Of a stretch of 64,000 nucleotides of DNA, positions 17,569-27,315 are shown piece after piece. Source of the DNA: Paludibacter sp. (lineage in GTDB: Bacteria; Bacteroidota; Bacteroidia; Bacteroidales; Paludibacteraceae); assembly GCA_028692715.1 (NCBI GenBank), contig JAQUWU010000012.1, positions 26,713 through 90,712 of the forward strand, in the 5' to 3' direction. The notes beneath the pieces were generated by a model. That model ran no database searches. It had not been told where the DNA came from and worked only from the letters and a program-made list of their open reading frames with translations. A program made the translations under genes and the position numbers. Position 1 is the first letter of the stretch. Each line of letters begins with the position of its first letter.

Positions 17569-19674
17569 ATGCAGGATTTACTGACGAAAACAGTTGACTT
17601 AAAGAATGGCCAACCGAAAGAAAAAAGAGCTGAAATTCTTGATTATTTTTTAAAAACATGGGCTATAGATGAAAAACTCTATACTCAATTAAAATCAGAT
17701 GATATTTTTTATCATCGTGGTGATCCATTGCGTCATGTTTTGATTTTTTATCTGGGACATACCGCTGTGTTTTTTATCAACAAACTTATGCTCGCAAAAA
17801 TTATTGACAACCGCATAAACCCCGATTTCGAGTCAATTTTTGCTATTGGCGTCGACGAAATGAGTTGGGACGATTTGAACGAGAAGCACTATAACTGGCC
17901 CTCGGTATCTGAAGTACGAGAATATCGCGATAAAGCAAAAAAAATAATTATTGACGTTATTCAAAACGAGAAGCTCTCATTACCAATAAAATGGGAAGAT
18001 CCATTCTGGATTATCCTTATGGGCATTGAACATGAACGCATTCATTTGGAAACATCTTCTGTTTTAATCAGACAGTTACCTTTGGATGAAGTAGTAGCAG
18101 GTAAATTTGGCGAAATTTGTAAAGAGACAGGTGAAGCACCCAAAAACGAAATGCTGACTGTGCCCGGAAAAAAAATGGAACTGGGTAAAAATGCCGATCA
18201 CCATTTTTATGGCTGGGACAACGAATATGGTCATTATACAGAAGATCTGAAAGATTTCAAGGCGTCAAAATATTTGATTTCAAACAAAGAATTTCTTTCT
18301 TTTGTAGAAGAAGGAGGATATAAAACGGAAAAATACTGGACCGAAGAAGGATGGAACTGGTGTTCTTTTAAGCAAGCCCAAATGCCACTCTTTTGGAGAA
18401 AAAATGGGATTGAATATAGTTTAAGACTTGTTGCTGAAGAAATTCCAATGCCCTGGAACTGGCCAGTTGAAATAAATTACCTCGAGGCAAAAGCGTATTG
18501 TAATTGGAAAACGAAAAAAGATGGAAGAACTTACCGCTTACCAACCGAAGCTGAATGGATTCGACTGGCAGAATATTGTAATGTACCCGATGTTGATAAA
18601 TGGGAAACTGCTCCCGGCAATATAAATTTAGAAAAATTCGCCTCACCATGCCCTGTTAATATTTTTAAAAGCGGAGATTTTTATGATGTAGTGGGCAATG
18701 TATGGCAATGGACTGAAACGCCAATTACAGGATATGCAGGTTTTAAAGTGCATCCATTGTATGATGATTTTACTACACCAACTTTTGACGGAAAACACAA
18801 TTTAATAAAGGGTGGATCGTGGATTTCGACCGGAAACGAAGCAACTTTACATGCCCGTTACGCATTTCGCCGGCATTTTTACCAACATGCAGGATTCAGA
18901 GTTGTAGAATCGGAGATACCGCTTGTCATTCATAACGATGAATACGAAACCGATGAGGAAGTAGCCATCTCCTGCGAAAATATGTGGGGAGATAATTATT
19001 CTGAATCATCAAATTATTCAAAACAAATTGCTGATTTAGTATTACAAACGGTTAAAGGTTCAACGATTCGGAATGTTCTTGATTTGAATGCTGATACAGG
19101 AAGACTGGCATTTGAACTGGCTCCGCATTTCGAAAAAATTACAGCCATAGACTTCTCAGCTCGTTTTATACGTATACCAATTCAATTGCAGGAAAAGGGT
19201 TTTATCCGTTATATAGCAAAAGATGAGGGAGAATTGGTGTTATATCGCGATGTGGTTTTATCAGATTTTAGTCTTGGAGCAAATAACGAAAATATCCTTT
19301 TTATGCAGGATAATGCAAACAACCTTAAACCTAACTACAGCAACTACGACCTGATTATTGCTCCGAATTTACTGGAAGAGCTCACCTGTCCGATATTATT
19401 CTTACAAAACATCCATGAAAGACTGAATGAGAAGGGATATTTGATACTAATTTCCACTTACGATTGGGAAACAAACAACATTAAACCCGAACATTGGCCG
19501 GGAGGTTTCAAAAAAGATGGTGAACCTGTAACCTCATTTGAAGGGATAAAATCAATTCTGAGCGAGGAATTCAAATTGCTAAATGAACCTGAAAATCTCA
19601 CACTAAATATTCGAAAATCTTCCAGAATAACAGAACAGCGATTATCTGAAGTGAGTGTATGGAGAAAAAAGTAA
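17569..19674 (+). CDS. ovoA: 5-histidylcysteine sulfoxide synthase with methyltransferase domain
   Basis: 701 residues, the full bifunctional length of OvoA. Residues about 10-165 form the DinB-like iron-binding part with YHRGDPLRH (His49) and EHERIHLE (His155, His159), the three-His non-haem iron site. Residues about 195-470 are the FGE-sulfatase domain (WNWCSFK, RLPTEAEWI, GNVWQW, GGSW, RYAFRRHFYQHAGFR). The C-terminal 220 residues form a SAM methyltransferase (VLDLNADTGRLAFEL). It joins histidine to cysteine through a C-S bond at C5 and methylates the imidazole on the way to ovothiol A. HRGDPLRH favours OvoA over EgtB. It is directly coupled to the GNAT gene. Confidence 0.9.
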   Translation: MQDLLTKTVDLKNGQPKEKRAEILDYFLKTWAIDEKLYTQLKSDDIFYHRGDPLRHVLIFYLGHTAVFFINKLMLAKIIDNRINPDFESIFAIGVDEMSWDDLNEKHYNWPSVSEVREYRDKAKKIIIDVIQNEKLSLPIKWEDPFWIILMGIEHERIHLETSSVLIRQLPLDEVVAGKFGEICKETGEAPKNEMLTVPGKKMELGKNADHHFYGWDNEYGHYTEDLKDFKASKYLISNKEFLSFVEEGGYKTEKYWTEEGWNWCSFKQAQMPLFWRKNGIEYSLRLVAEEIPMPWNWPVEINYLEAKAYCNWKTKKDGRTYRLPTEAEWIRLAEYCNVPDVDKWETAPGNINLEKFASPCPVNIFKSGDFYDVVGNVWQWTETPITGYAGFKVHPLYDDFTTPTFDGKHNLIKGGSWISTGNEATLHARYAFRRHFYQHAGFRVVESEIPLVIHNDEYETDEEVAISCENMWGDNYSESSNYSKQIADLVLQTVKGSTIRNVLDLNADTGRLAFELAPHFEKITAIDFSARFIRIPIQLQEKGFIRYIAKDEGELVLYRDVVLSDFSLGANNENILFMQDNANNLKPNYSNYDLIIAPNLLEELTCPILFLQNIHERLNEKGYLILISTYDWETNNIKPEHWPGGFKKDGEPVTSFEGIKSILSEEFKLLNEPENLTLNIRKSSRITEQRLSEVSVWRKK

Positions 19675-19790
19675 AACTCATTGTTATATATACATCTAAT
19701 TGATAATAACGAACTTCCTTTATTTTACAAAACAAACTGTTTTTTTTGTAATTTTGCAACTTTGTAAAATCAATTTCAATTAAGCAAATA

Positions 19791-22700
19791 ATGGCAATTC
19801 AATTCGGTAAAACTTGGTGGGGCGAACATTGGTTACGCTCGTTGGAAAATGTAGATTATGACAACCGCTTACCTCGTGGGGCTTCGTATGCCCGAAATGG
19901 GTATGTAAAAGAGGTGAAAATCAAAGAAAACATGATTAACGCCAAAGTAGCCGGGAGTAGACCTTCGCCGTACAAAGTCAATTTGATTGTTCCACCTTTT
20001 TTTGAGGACCAAGTTGAACAATTGATGACTAAGATAATTGAACGTCCTGCTTTGATTTCCAAGTTACTCAATCGCGATTTAGACCCCGAAATTCTAACAA
20101 TAGCCGAAGAAGTAGGACTTAAAGTTTTTCCAAAACAATGGACAGATTTTAAGATGCAATGTTCGTGTCCCGACTGGGCAGTACCTTGCAAACATTTGGC
20201 AGCAGTAATTTACATGGTCAGCCGCGAAATTGATAACAATCCCTTCCTCGTATTTGAAATTCACAAGGTAAATCTACTTGATGAATTGAAAAAACGGGGA
20301 ATTTTTATTGCCGATCAGAAAAAAACTGAGATTCCTTTACTTCGCAATTTGCTGAAAACAAACAAAGTAATTAATATTAATTACGATTCTGAAAGAGTTT
20401 ACGACAGGATCAATTTTTCCCAAATACAAAATCTTTCGGAAGCACTGGTGCAATTGTTACCCGATTCACCCCCATTTTATCCGGGTGCAAATTTTCGAGA
20501 AAAATACGCTTCGCAATTTCTTCGTAATACCAAAGAAGCCAAACGAGTTTTAGCAAAAAAGCTGGATTTTGATGTTGTTTTTCCTTTGCCAAGCAAAACG
20601 ACCGAAATCAATCATCACACAACTCTTTCAATTTTAGTCGACAGTAATAATATCACACTAATCAGCGGTGAAAATCACAAATTAAAAAGGTTGGAACAAC
20701 TTATTCCTGCTGTTTTCAAACTTAATCCCGATAGGTTGCTCGATTACCAACCTTCAGTAGCCGCTTTTCATAAAATTCTGCTGGCTTCACTGCATTTATT
20801 GGCAAATGGCATGGTTATTCCACAAATTGTGCAGCTTGAGAACAAGGAATTTATTATTCGTTGGTTGCCAGCCCTTATTGATAATCAAGTGCGTTTATTA
20901 ATAGCCAAACTAACTGAAATACTACCTCACGATTTACTCCTGACAACGAAAATTATCCGTAAAGCGGAGCAACAATTACCAATTGAAAATCAAACCGTTG
21001 AATTACTTTCATTAGTGATTACCCAGTTTGTTTCTCGTCTTTCTAAACAAACTTTTGGCGATTTGTATGAAGATCTGTTCTTCAAAAACAAAGCCTATTC
21101 TTTCAATAGTGTAGGTGAAAATGCATTAAGTGGAGGCATAAAAGTATGGCTCGACCGTTATCACCTTACAAACGAAATCTATAAACCGATAATTACTGTT
21201 ACCGATCTTGATAATGAACAATTTGATGTATCAATTAGCATTGAAGATACTTCAGATACAAATCAGATTCCGCTTTCATTATCTAAAATACTGAAGGAAA
21301 AGCAATTTGAAAAGCAGCGTTACAAAATTTTGCAAACCTTATCTTTATTGTCACCTTTTATTCGTGGGTTAGATACACACATCAACCTTGCTGCAAACCA
21401 ACCGATACTTTACGACAGCAATGAATTTGCACCCTTCTTGATGGAAATTCTCCCGGCAATTCGGTTGCTGGATATAAAAATCATGCTACCAAAGTCGTTG
21501 CAAGAATTACTTCGACCTAAAGCTTCGTTGAAATTAACAAAAAATTCCGATTCACAAGGATTTATCAGATTAGAACATTTACTTTCGTTTAACTGGCAGG
21601 TGGCCATTGGCGATACGCTTATGTCGCCTAAAGAATTTGATAAAATGATGAAAAATGCCTCACGTTTATTCAAATTCAAGGAGAATTATATCTACGTTAG
21701 CGATGCGGAAATTGAGAAACTACATAAATTTTTCAGCGAAGAGAAACCGCTGAATTCTTATCAGTTACTTCAAACGGCTTTGTCGGAAGAATATGAAGGA
21801 GCACCAATTTTAATGACTGACGAAGTGCAGGAATTGATTCGTGAACTGACTTCCAAAGAAGACATAGCTCTACCCCAAGGACTAAATGCTCAACTTCGCC
21901 CCTACCAACAACGCGGTTATTCATGGATGTATCGCAACAGTCGCATTGGCTTTGGAAGCATTTTGGCCGACGATATGGGTTTGGGAAAAACATTACAAGT
22001 GATTTCTATTTTATTGAAATTCAAAGAAGAAAAGGCAATTGACGATAAACATAAAGCTTTGATTATTGTCCCCACAGGTTTATTGACTAACTGGCAAGCT
22101 GAAATAGAAAAGTTTGCGCCTTCAATTTCATCACATATTTTTCATGGTCAAAGTCGTGATTATAAACTGTTCGATGCCGATGTAATGCTTACAACCTATG
22201 GCGTATTGCGCAGCGATGCCGAATTGCTCAAAAAACAAAAATGGCAGGTGATGATTATTGACGAAGCTCAAAATATAAAAAATCACGATACTGTTCAATC
22301 AAAAGCAGTGAAAAGTATACCTGCCAATATTCGCATTGCCATGAGTGGAACACCGGTAGAAAACCGTTTGACAGAATTTTGGTCCATCATGGATTTTGCC
22401 AACAAAGGTTATTTGGGGACCGTAAAATCGTTTAAAACGGACTATGCTGAGCCAATACAGGTGTTTAATGATGAGCAAATTGTAGCAAAATTTCGAAAAA
22501 TAACTTCACCATTCATGATGCGCCGTATGAAGTCGGATAAAAGCATTATTTCCGATTTACCGGATAAAGTGGAACAAAATCAATTTGCATTGCTCACCAA
22601 ACAACAAGCTGCATTATACGAAAAAACCATGCAAGTTGCAATGGCAGAAATCGAAGGCTTTTCCGATGATCAATCGCTATTTAAACGACAAGGTTTAGTA

Positions 22701-23297
22701 TTACAAATGATACTGGCACTGAAACAAATCTGCAATCATCCAACCAATTTTCTCAAAAACGGTCAATTCGACCCCTTGCTTTCTGGAAAGATAGAATTGC
22801 TTTTCGAACTACTCGACAGCATTATAGAAAGTGGCGAGAAAGTATTGATTTTCACACAATTTCGCGAAATGGGAGTTTTGCTTGAACGATTTATCTCTGA
22901 ACGTTTTGGAGAAAAACCCATGTTTTATCACGGTGGCAGCAGCATGAATCAGCGAAATGAAATGGTGGATCGTTTCCAGAACAATCGTGCCGATAAAATT
23001 TTCATTTTATCGCTCAAAGCAGCCGGAACGGGGCTGAACCTAACTGCTGCCTCACATGTCATACATTACGATTTATGGTGGAATCCTGCTGTAGAGAATC
23101 AGGCAACAGACCGGGCTTATCGTATTGGTCAAAAGAAAAACGTGATGGTACACCGCATGATTACAAAGAATACTTTTGAAGAACGAATTGACGAAATGAT
23201 TCAGAAAAAGAAACATCTAGCTGATATGACGGTTGCCACTGGTGAAAATTGGATTGGAAAACTTAGCAATAAAGAATTACGAGAAATTTTTAGTTAA
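19791..23297 (+). CDS. SWIM zinc finger and SNF2-family helicase
   Basis: 1168 residues. A SWIM zinc finger is at Cys124, Cys126, Cys133 and His135 (CSCPDWAVPCKH). The SNF2 ATPase occupies the C-terminal 480 residues, with Walker A DDMGLGKT at about 725, DEAQ Walker B at about 823, SGTPVENR, and helicase C motifs including YRIGQKKNVMVHR. The region between (residues 150-680) is a large helical domain typical of bacterial SNF2 helicases. Such proteins translocate on duplex DNA and may act in repair, transcription recycling or defence. A TAATTTTG -7 box lies at 19749-19756. Nothing nearby indicates a specific defence role. Confidence 0.92.
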   Translation: MAIQFGKTWWGEHWLRSLENVDYDNRLPRGASYARNGYVKEVKIKENMINAKVAGSRPSPYKVNLIVPPFFEDQVEQLMTKIIERPALISKLLNRDLDPEILTIAEEVGLKVFPKQWTDFKMQCSCPDWAVPCKHLAAVIYMVSREIDNNPFLVFEIHKVNLLDELKKRGIFIADQKKTEIPLLRNLLKTNKVININYDSERVYDRINFSQIQNLSEALVQLLPDSPPFYPGANFREKYASQFLRNTKEAKRVLAKKLDFDVVFPLPSKTTEINHHTTLSILVDSNNITLISGENHKLKRLEQLIPAVFKLNPDRLLDYQPSVAAFHKILLASLHLLANGMVIPQIVQLENKEFIIRWLPALIDNQVRLLIAKLTEILPHDLLLTTKIIRKAEQQLPIENQTVELLSLVITQFVSRLSKQTFGDLYEDLFFKNKAYSFNSVGENALSGGIKVWLDRYHLTNEIYKPIITVTDLDNEQFDVSISIEDTSDTNQIPLSLSKILKEKQFEKQRYKILQTLSLLSPFIRGLDTHINLAANQPILYDSNEFAPFLMEILPAIRLLDIKIMLPKSLQELLRPKASLKLTKNSDSQGFIRLEHLLSFNWQVAIGDTLMSPKEFDKMMKNASRLFKFKENYIYVSDAEIEKLHKFFSEEKPLNSYQLLQTALSEEYEGAPILMTDEVQELIRELTSKEDIALPQGLNAQLRPYQQRGYSWMYRNSRIGFGSILADDMGLGKTLQVISILLKFKEEKAIDDKHKALIIVPTGLLTNWQAEIEKFAPSISSHIFHGQSRDYKLFDADVMLTTYGVLRSDAELLKKQKWQVMIIDEAQNIKNHDTVQSKAVKSIPANIRIAMSGTPVENRLTEFWSIMDFANKGYLGTVKSFKTDYAEPIQVFNDEQIVAKFRKITSPFMMRRMKSDKSIISDLPDKVEQNQFALLTKQQAALYEKTMQVAMAEIEGFSDDQSLFKRQGLVLQMILALKQICNHPTNFLKNGQFDPLLSGKIELLFELLDSIIESGEKVLIFTQFREMGVLLERFISERFGEKPMFYHGGSSMNQRNEMVDRFQNNRADKIFILSLKAAGTGLNLTAASHVIHYDLWWNPAVENQATDRAYRIGQKKNVMVHRMITKNTFEERIDEMIQKKKHLADMTVATGENWIGKLSNKELREIFS

Positions 23298-23313
23298 TCA
23301 AAATTTATTTATT

Positions 23314-23883
23314 ATGAACTCACAACAACTATTAGACGAAATACTCGGTATACTTCGCACAGTGAAAGATGATAAAGCAAAATTGCAAAAGATACGAGAA
23401 TTTATGCAAAATGAAATTTTGATTGAAATTGAGGATGACAAAATTGAGATTCCGGCAAAGTTTCTATCGGTCATAAAAACCATTGTCGGAAATATTTATG
23501 CAGGGCTTATCTGTTATCTAAACACAGATACACTTGAAATTGAAGACATCCCTCAAAAGTTTGCAAATGACTATGATGAAATGGAAAAAGAAACTGGAAT
23601 TTCAGTTAATGAATTAGAATTAAAACATTTTGATTGGGAAAACTGCATTGAATTTCTTCCGCTCGAATCACGGGAATCTTTCAGAATAATGGAAGATTTC
23701 ACTATGCAACTCAAAGATACAACTTTTAAAAATAAATTGATTAACGTACTCAACAACAGGAAACCATTTGCAAATTTCAACCGGATTATCCACAATTCAG
23801 ATTTTCGACAAGAATGGTTTGACTTTAAAACGAATCAACTTCATAAACATGTGAGATTCATTATTAGCGATTTTATTGACTGA
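23314..23883 (+). CDS. UPF0158 family protein
   Basis: 189 residues from ATG at 23314, 16 bases after the SNF2 helicase stop codon. The central segment reads ENCIEFLPLESRESFRIMEDF and the C-terminal part F.N.NRPFANFNRIIHNSDFRQEWFDF-like sequence, matching the UPF0158 pattern. The family has no established biochemical activity. The close spacing suggests an operon with the helicase. No signal peptide or membrane segment is visible. Confidence 0.78.
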   Translation: MNSQQLLDEILGILRTVKDDKAKLQKIREFMQNEILIEIEDDKIEIPAKFLSVIKTIVGNIYAGLICYLNTDTLEIEDIPQKFANDYDEMEKETGISVNELELKHFDWENCIEFLPLESRESFRIMEDFTMQLKDTTFKNKLINVLNNRKPFANFNRIIHNSDFRQEWFDFKTNQLHKHVRFIISDFID

Positions 23884-23964
23884 TTAATAATTGTCTTAAT
23901 TATCAGTACAATCAGACCTACTCCATATTTAACTTTTCATTCTTAATATTCTACTTTTATAATT

Positions 23965-24133
23965 TTATAATTTTGTACATTAAAGTATTTTGATGAATAA
24001 GCGATTTTTGATGAGCAAAGAAAATTGTGCCGTTAACAGGTGAAAAAATCTCACGAAGAACTCCACCAGTAAACGGATCAAGAATTTTTGCCAGTAAATA
24101 TGCGAAGACCGTTATGAATTTGTTGTTAAGTTG
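23965..24133 (-). pseudogene. C-terminal remnant of an aspartoacylase/succinylglutamate desuccinylase-like gene
   Basis: The minus strand encodes about 54 codons ending in TAA (plus-strand 23965-23967). The peptide reads AYLLAKILDPFTGGVLREI, then FSPVNGTIFFAHQKSLIHQN. This matches the conserved C-terminal barrel-like end of the AstE/AspA family (dpf.G, then aPv.G.v....p.v..g). No start codon or N-terminal zinc-binding half is present, and rpiB begins only 44 bases away on the other strand. It is therefore probably a relic of a lost gene. The family call rests on a short segment. Confidence 0.5.
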
Positions 24134-24153
24134 AACATAAATTTCTACATTTG
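24123..24153 (+). promoter_or_regulatory. Promoter of rpiB
   Basis: TTG at 24123-24125, a 20-base spacer and TACATTTG at 24146-24153 match the Bacteroidota consensus; the start codon is 23 bases downstream. Confidence 0.65.
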
Positions 24154-24176
24154 CATTCTATAAAAAACTAGAACAT

Positions 24177-24626
24177 ATGAATCCATTCAAGAACCTGCGA
24201 ATTGCAATTTGCAGTGACCATGCCGGTTACGATTTAAAAAACAAAATCATGGAATACATTAATGGAGAGGGTGTATTGGAATTAAAAGATTTCGGAGCTT
24301 TTTCGTCCGAAAGTTGTGATTATCCTGATTTTGCTCACCCAATGGCAACAGCCGTTGAAAATGGCAAATTCGATTTTGGTATCTCCATTTGCGGAAGTGG
24401 TAACGGAATAAGCATGACTGTAAACAAACATCAGGGAATACGTGCTGCACTTTGCTGGAACGCTGAAATTGCTGCTTTGGCTCGTCGTCATAACGATGCA
24501 AATGTTCTTTCATTACCTGCCCGTTTTGTCACAGAAGCGGAAGCTTTGAACATTGTAGACACTTTTTTTATGAGTAGTTTTGAAGGTGGCAGACATAAAA
24601 CAAGAATTGATAAAATTCCCTGTTAG
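24177..24626 (+). CDS. rpiB: Ribose-5-phosphate isomerase B
   Basis: 149 residues, the usual RpiB length. It shows CSDHAGYDLK at the N-terminus, DYPDFAH and the active-site segment ICGSGNGISMTVNK, followed by RHNDANVLSLPARF. It interconverts ribose-5-phosphate and ribulose-5-phosphate in the pentose phosphate pathway. The active-site Cys is within CGSG. It has its own promoter and a terminator after it, so it is monocistronic. Confidence 0.95.
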   Translation: MNPFKNLRIAICSDHAGYDLKNKIMEYINGEGVLELKDFGAFSSESCDYPDFAHPMATAVENGKFDFGISICGSGNGISMTVNKHQGIRAALCWNAEIAALARRHNDANVLSLPARFVTEAEALNIVDTFFMSSFEGGRHKTRIDKIPC

Positions 24627-24682
24627 AAAAACAACAAAGAGTGTGTAACACCTTTGTTCGTTTTTAAAATATTTAAATCTAT

Positions 24683-24719
24683 AACTTTCCCGGGTTAATA
24701 AACTCCGGGAAAGTTTTTT
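24683..24719 (+). terminator. Intrinsic terminator of rpiB
   Basis: An 11-bp stem (AACTTTCCCGG and its complement) followed by a T run; it ends 15 bases before thiL. Confidence 0.9.
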
Positions 24720-24734
24720 CTAAAAACAAACAAT

Positions 24735-25763
24735 ATGCAACGAACAGAAATATCCAAATACGGTGAATTCGGACTCATCAAACATCTGACAGAGAAATTC
24801 AACATCCAAAACACATCCACTTTAATTGGTGTTGGTGATGATGCAGCTGTTTTGAATTATGAAAATAAAAAAATATTGGTAACCACCGATTTATTGCTCG
24901 AAGGGATTCATTTCGATTTGGTGTATGTTCCACTAATGCATCTTGGCTATAAAGCCGCTGTGGTTAATTTTTCCGATATTTATGCTATGAACGGACAACC
25001 GAAACAAATTACCGTTTCGTTAGGAGTTTCCAAGCGTTTCTCTGTAGAAGATCTGGAACAATTGTATGCCGGAATAGAATTAGCCTGTAAAAAATATGGC
25101 GTTGATTTGATTGGCGGTGACACATCCGCTTCCCTTACCGGACTTACCATTAGCATAACCTGCATTGGTGAAGGCGAAGAAGGAAAAATAGTTTATCGTA
25201 ATGGTGCCGGGCAAACTGATTTAATCTGTGTTAGCGGTGATTTAGGATCAGCCTACATGGGATTACAGTTATTGGAACGGGAGAAAATGGTGTTTTCGGG
25301 CAACGAAGAGGCACAACCCGATTTTGAAGATAAAGATTACATTTTACAACGCCAGTTGAAACCAGAAGCCAGAAAAGATATTATTGAATTATTGGCTCAA
25401 AAAGGAATTGTCCCGACTGCAATGATGGATATTTCAGACGGTTTATCGTCTGAATTAATGCATATTTGCTCACAAAGCAATACGGGTTGCCGTATTTATG
25501 AAGATAAAATTCCGATTCAATACCAAGCGGTGGTTATGGCCGAAGAACTAAACATGAACATTGTAACCGCCGCACTGAATGGTGGTGAAGATTATGAATT
25601 ACTTTTTACGGCTTCGTTGGAGGACTATGATAAAATTGTAGCGCTCGAAGGTGTTGGAATTGTGGGGCACATGACAAAACCTGAATTGGGATTACTGCTT
25701 GTTGGTCGTGAAGGCGAAGAAATTGAATTGCAGGCGCAAGGTTGGAATTCGTTGAACGATTAG
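24735..25763 (+). CDS. thiL: Thiamine-monophosphate kinase
   Basis: 342 residues. The N-terminus has GVGDDAAVL, the Mg-ATP binding loop, followed by TTDLLLEGIHFDL. VNFSDIYAMNGQPK and GGDTSASLTGLTISIT complete the AIR synthase-like fold. ISDGLSSELMHIC and NGGEDYELLF are also characteristic. It phosphorylates thiamine monophosphate to the active cofactor. No other thiamine gene lies nearby. The start 15 bases after the rpiB terminator and a following 16-bp hairpin suggest an independent unit. Confidence 0.95.
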   Translation: MQRTEISKYGEFGLIKHLTEKFNIQNTSTLIGVGDDAAVLNYENKKILVTTDLLLEGIHFDLVYVPLMHLGYKAAVVNFSDIYAMNGQPKQITVSLGVSKRFSVEDLEQLYAGIELACKKYGVDLIGGDTSASLTGLTISITCIGEGEEGKIVYRNGAGQTDLICVSGDLGSAYMGLQLLEREKMVFSGNEEAQPDFEDKDYILQRQLKPEARKDIIELLAQKGIVPTAMMDISDGLSSELMHICSQSNTGCRIYEDKIPIQYQAVVMAEELNMNIVTAALNGGEDYELLFTASLEDYDKIVALEGVGIVGHMTKPELGLLLVGREGEEIELQAQGWNSLND

Positions 25764-25811
25764 AGCCCGGAAATCAAATCAAAAAAAGTTGGTGGAATTA
25801 TTCCACGCTAT

Positions 25812-25857
25812 AAATAACTCATTAAAGTGAATTCTCAGTCGCTTTAATGAGTTATTT
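25812..25857. terminator. Strong hairpin after thiL
   Basis: A 16-bp perfect stem (AAATAACTCATTAAAG with its complement) around a 14-base loop. It can terminate thiL and is possibly bidirectional. Confidence 0.85.
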
Positions 25858-25957
25858 GTAGGAGAATCAAATATCCACTTAATTGACTGATAAGCCATAA
25901 ACACTTTAAATAAAACGTCAAAAACAAAAAATTCGGATTGTTCTATAAGTTTGATGA

Positions 25958-25990
25958 CAAAAAAGCCCTTTTCCAAAAGGAAAAGGGCTT
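25958..25990 (-). terminator. Intrinsic terminator of rpsT
   Basis: On the minus strand the stem AAGCCCTTTTCC with its complement is followed by a T run, 22 bases after the rpsT stop codon. Confidence 0.9.
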
Positions 25991-26011
25991 CTGTATTTTA
26001 GTAAGAAGCGA

Positions 26012-26266
26012 TTAGACTAATTTATTAACGTAAACAGTCAATTTTGATTTCAAATTGCTTGCTTTGTTTTTGTGAATAATGCTACGTTTAGCTAATTTGT
26101 CAAGCATTGCACTGATTTTTGGCAACATTTCAGTTGCAACAGTTTTATCAGTTGTTGCACGCAAATTGCGAACAGCATTACGAGCTGTTTTTGCATAATA
26201 ACGATTGTGCAATTTTTTCTTGTCAGCCTGACGTATTCTTTTAATCGATGATTTATGATTTGCCAT
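26012..26266 (-). CDS. rpsT: 30S ribosomal protein S20
   Basis: 84 residues, highly basic, starting [19 protein letters not shown], the S20 signature. Three helices with many Lys and Arg residues bind 16S rRNA. It is followed by its own terminator and preceded by tRNA-Glu 33 bases upstream on the same strand. The tRNA and rpsT could share a transcript. Confidence 0.97.
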   Translation of the reverse strand: MANHKSSIKRIRQADKKKLHNRYYAKTARNAVRNLRATTDKTVATEMLPKISAMLDKLAKRSIIHKNKASNLKSKLTVYVNKLV

Positions 26267-26299
26267 CTCAATCTTTTTTTTTAATTTTTTAATTTCTTG

Positions 26300-26371
26300 T
26301 AGTCCCTAGGGGAGTCGAACCCCTCTTTCCAGGATGAAAACCTGGCGTCCTAACCGATAGACGAAGGGACC
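26300..26371 (-). tRNA. tRNA-Glu, anticodon UUC
   Basis: Read on the minus strand, GGTCCCT pairs with the 3' acceptor AGGGACT (one G-U at the first pair). The D-arm, the anticodon arm CCAGG-TTTTCAT-CCTGG with anticodon TTC, a short variable loop and the GGTTCGA T-loop are complete. The discriminator base is A and CCA is not encoded. The cloverleaf is intact over 72 bases. Confidence 0.93.
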
Positions 26372-26559
26372 AAATGGTCGTTGTTGTTGTTCAATTGTTC
26401 CTCACAATTGCGGGTGCAAATATACGGCAGTTTTTTGAATTTACAAAGCCTTTGCTACAAATATTTCAAATATTTTATAAAATGCTATTTATCAGTATTT
26501 AATGTTTTAAAAGTAAGATAAATATCTATTATTATAGCTTCGTTAAAGAGAATATTTCT

Positions 26560-26567
26560 TATATTTG
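26560..26567 (+). promoter_or_regulatory. -7 box of recO
   Basis: TATATTTG matches TAnnTTTG, 19 bases before the recO start codon, so the leader is very short. Confidence 0.5.
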
Positions 26568-26586
26568 CCCGTTTTACTTTCAAAAT

Positions 26587-27309
26587 ATGCAACAAAAAAC
26601 CAAAGGAATTATACTTCACAGCTTAAAATATTCCGACTCGGCATCTATTATAACAATTTATACTGAGCAATTTGGGCGTGCATCATATATGGTTCATGGC
26701 ATAAACAAGAAAAAGTCCGTTTGTCGACCGGCATTATTGCAGCCACTATCATTGGTTGACATGAATGTAAATCATACCCCGGGAAAGGAATTAAACAGCA
26801 TTAAAGAGCTGCAAATGGCCTACACGTTTACAGGCATACCCTATAACCCGGTAAAGAATGCTATCGCCCTTTTTATTTCCGAAATACTTTTCAGGACGCT
26901 GCGTCAAACCGAACCTGATGAGAGTTTATTTTTGTTTTTAGAAAATTCGATTCAACAGTTGGATTGTTCTGAAGAAGGAATGGCAAATTTCCACTTGATT
27001 TTTTTACTGAAACTGACACGTTATTTAGGATTTGAACCCAATAGTGACGAAAGTCCTTTTCGATATTTTGATTTGATGAACGGCGTTTTTCAATTCGAAA
27101 AACCCTTACATATACACTATTTGATTATAGAGGATGCGGTGGATTTTGCAGCAGTTTTACATACAGATTACAGAAATGTAAATGCGTTGATCTTTTCGCG
27201 TCAAAAACGCATTAAACTGCTTGAAGGATTGGTGGAGTATTACCGCTTACACATCCCCGATTTTCACGAATTGCATTCACTGGCTATTTTACAACATCTT
27301 TTCGATTAA
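26587..27309 (+). CDS. recO: DNA repair protein RecO
   Basis: 240 residues. The N-terminal OB-fold domain begins QQKTKGIILHSLKYSDSASIITIYTEQFGRASYMVHGI, cut here to its key SDSASIITIYT segment, which is the RecO signature. A helical C-terminal domain follows. Bacteroidota RecO proteins usually lack the full zinc-finger Cys set, and none is visible here. It acts with RecR to load RecA onto SSB-coated single-stranded DNA. It is convergent with the LysM gene, with only 6 bases between them. Confidence 0.9.
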   Translation: MQQKTKGIILHSLKYSDSASIITIYTEQFGRASYMVHGINKKKSVCRPALLQPLSLVDMNVNHTPGKELNSIKELQMAYTFTGIPYNPVKNAIALFISEILFRTLRQTEPDESLFLFLENSIQQLDCSEEGMANFHLIFLLKLTRYLGFEPNSDESPFRYFDLMNGVFQFEKPLHIHYLIIEDAVDFAAVLHTDYRNVNALIFSRQKRIKLLEGLVEYYRLHIPDFHELHSLAILQHLFD

Positions 27310-27315
27310 AAGAAA

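Noticed and set aside
19791-23883. SNF2 helicase plus UPF0158 as a phage-defence system
   Set aside because: SNF2-SWIM proteins occur in many housekeeping contexts, no nuclease or methylase is adjacent, and the pair could simply be an ordinary operon.
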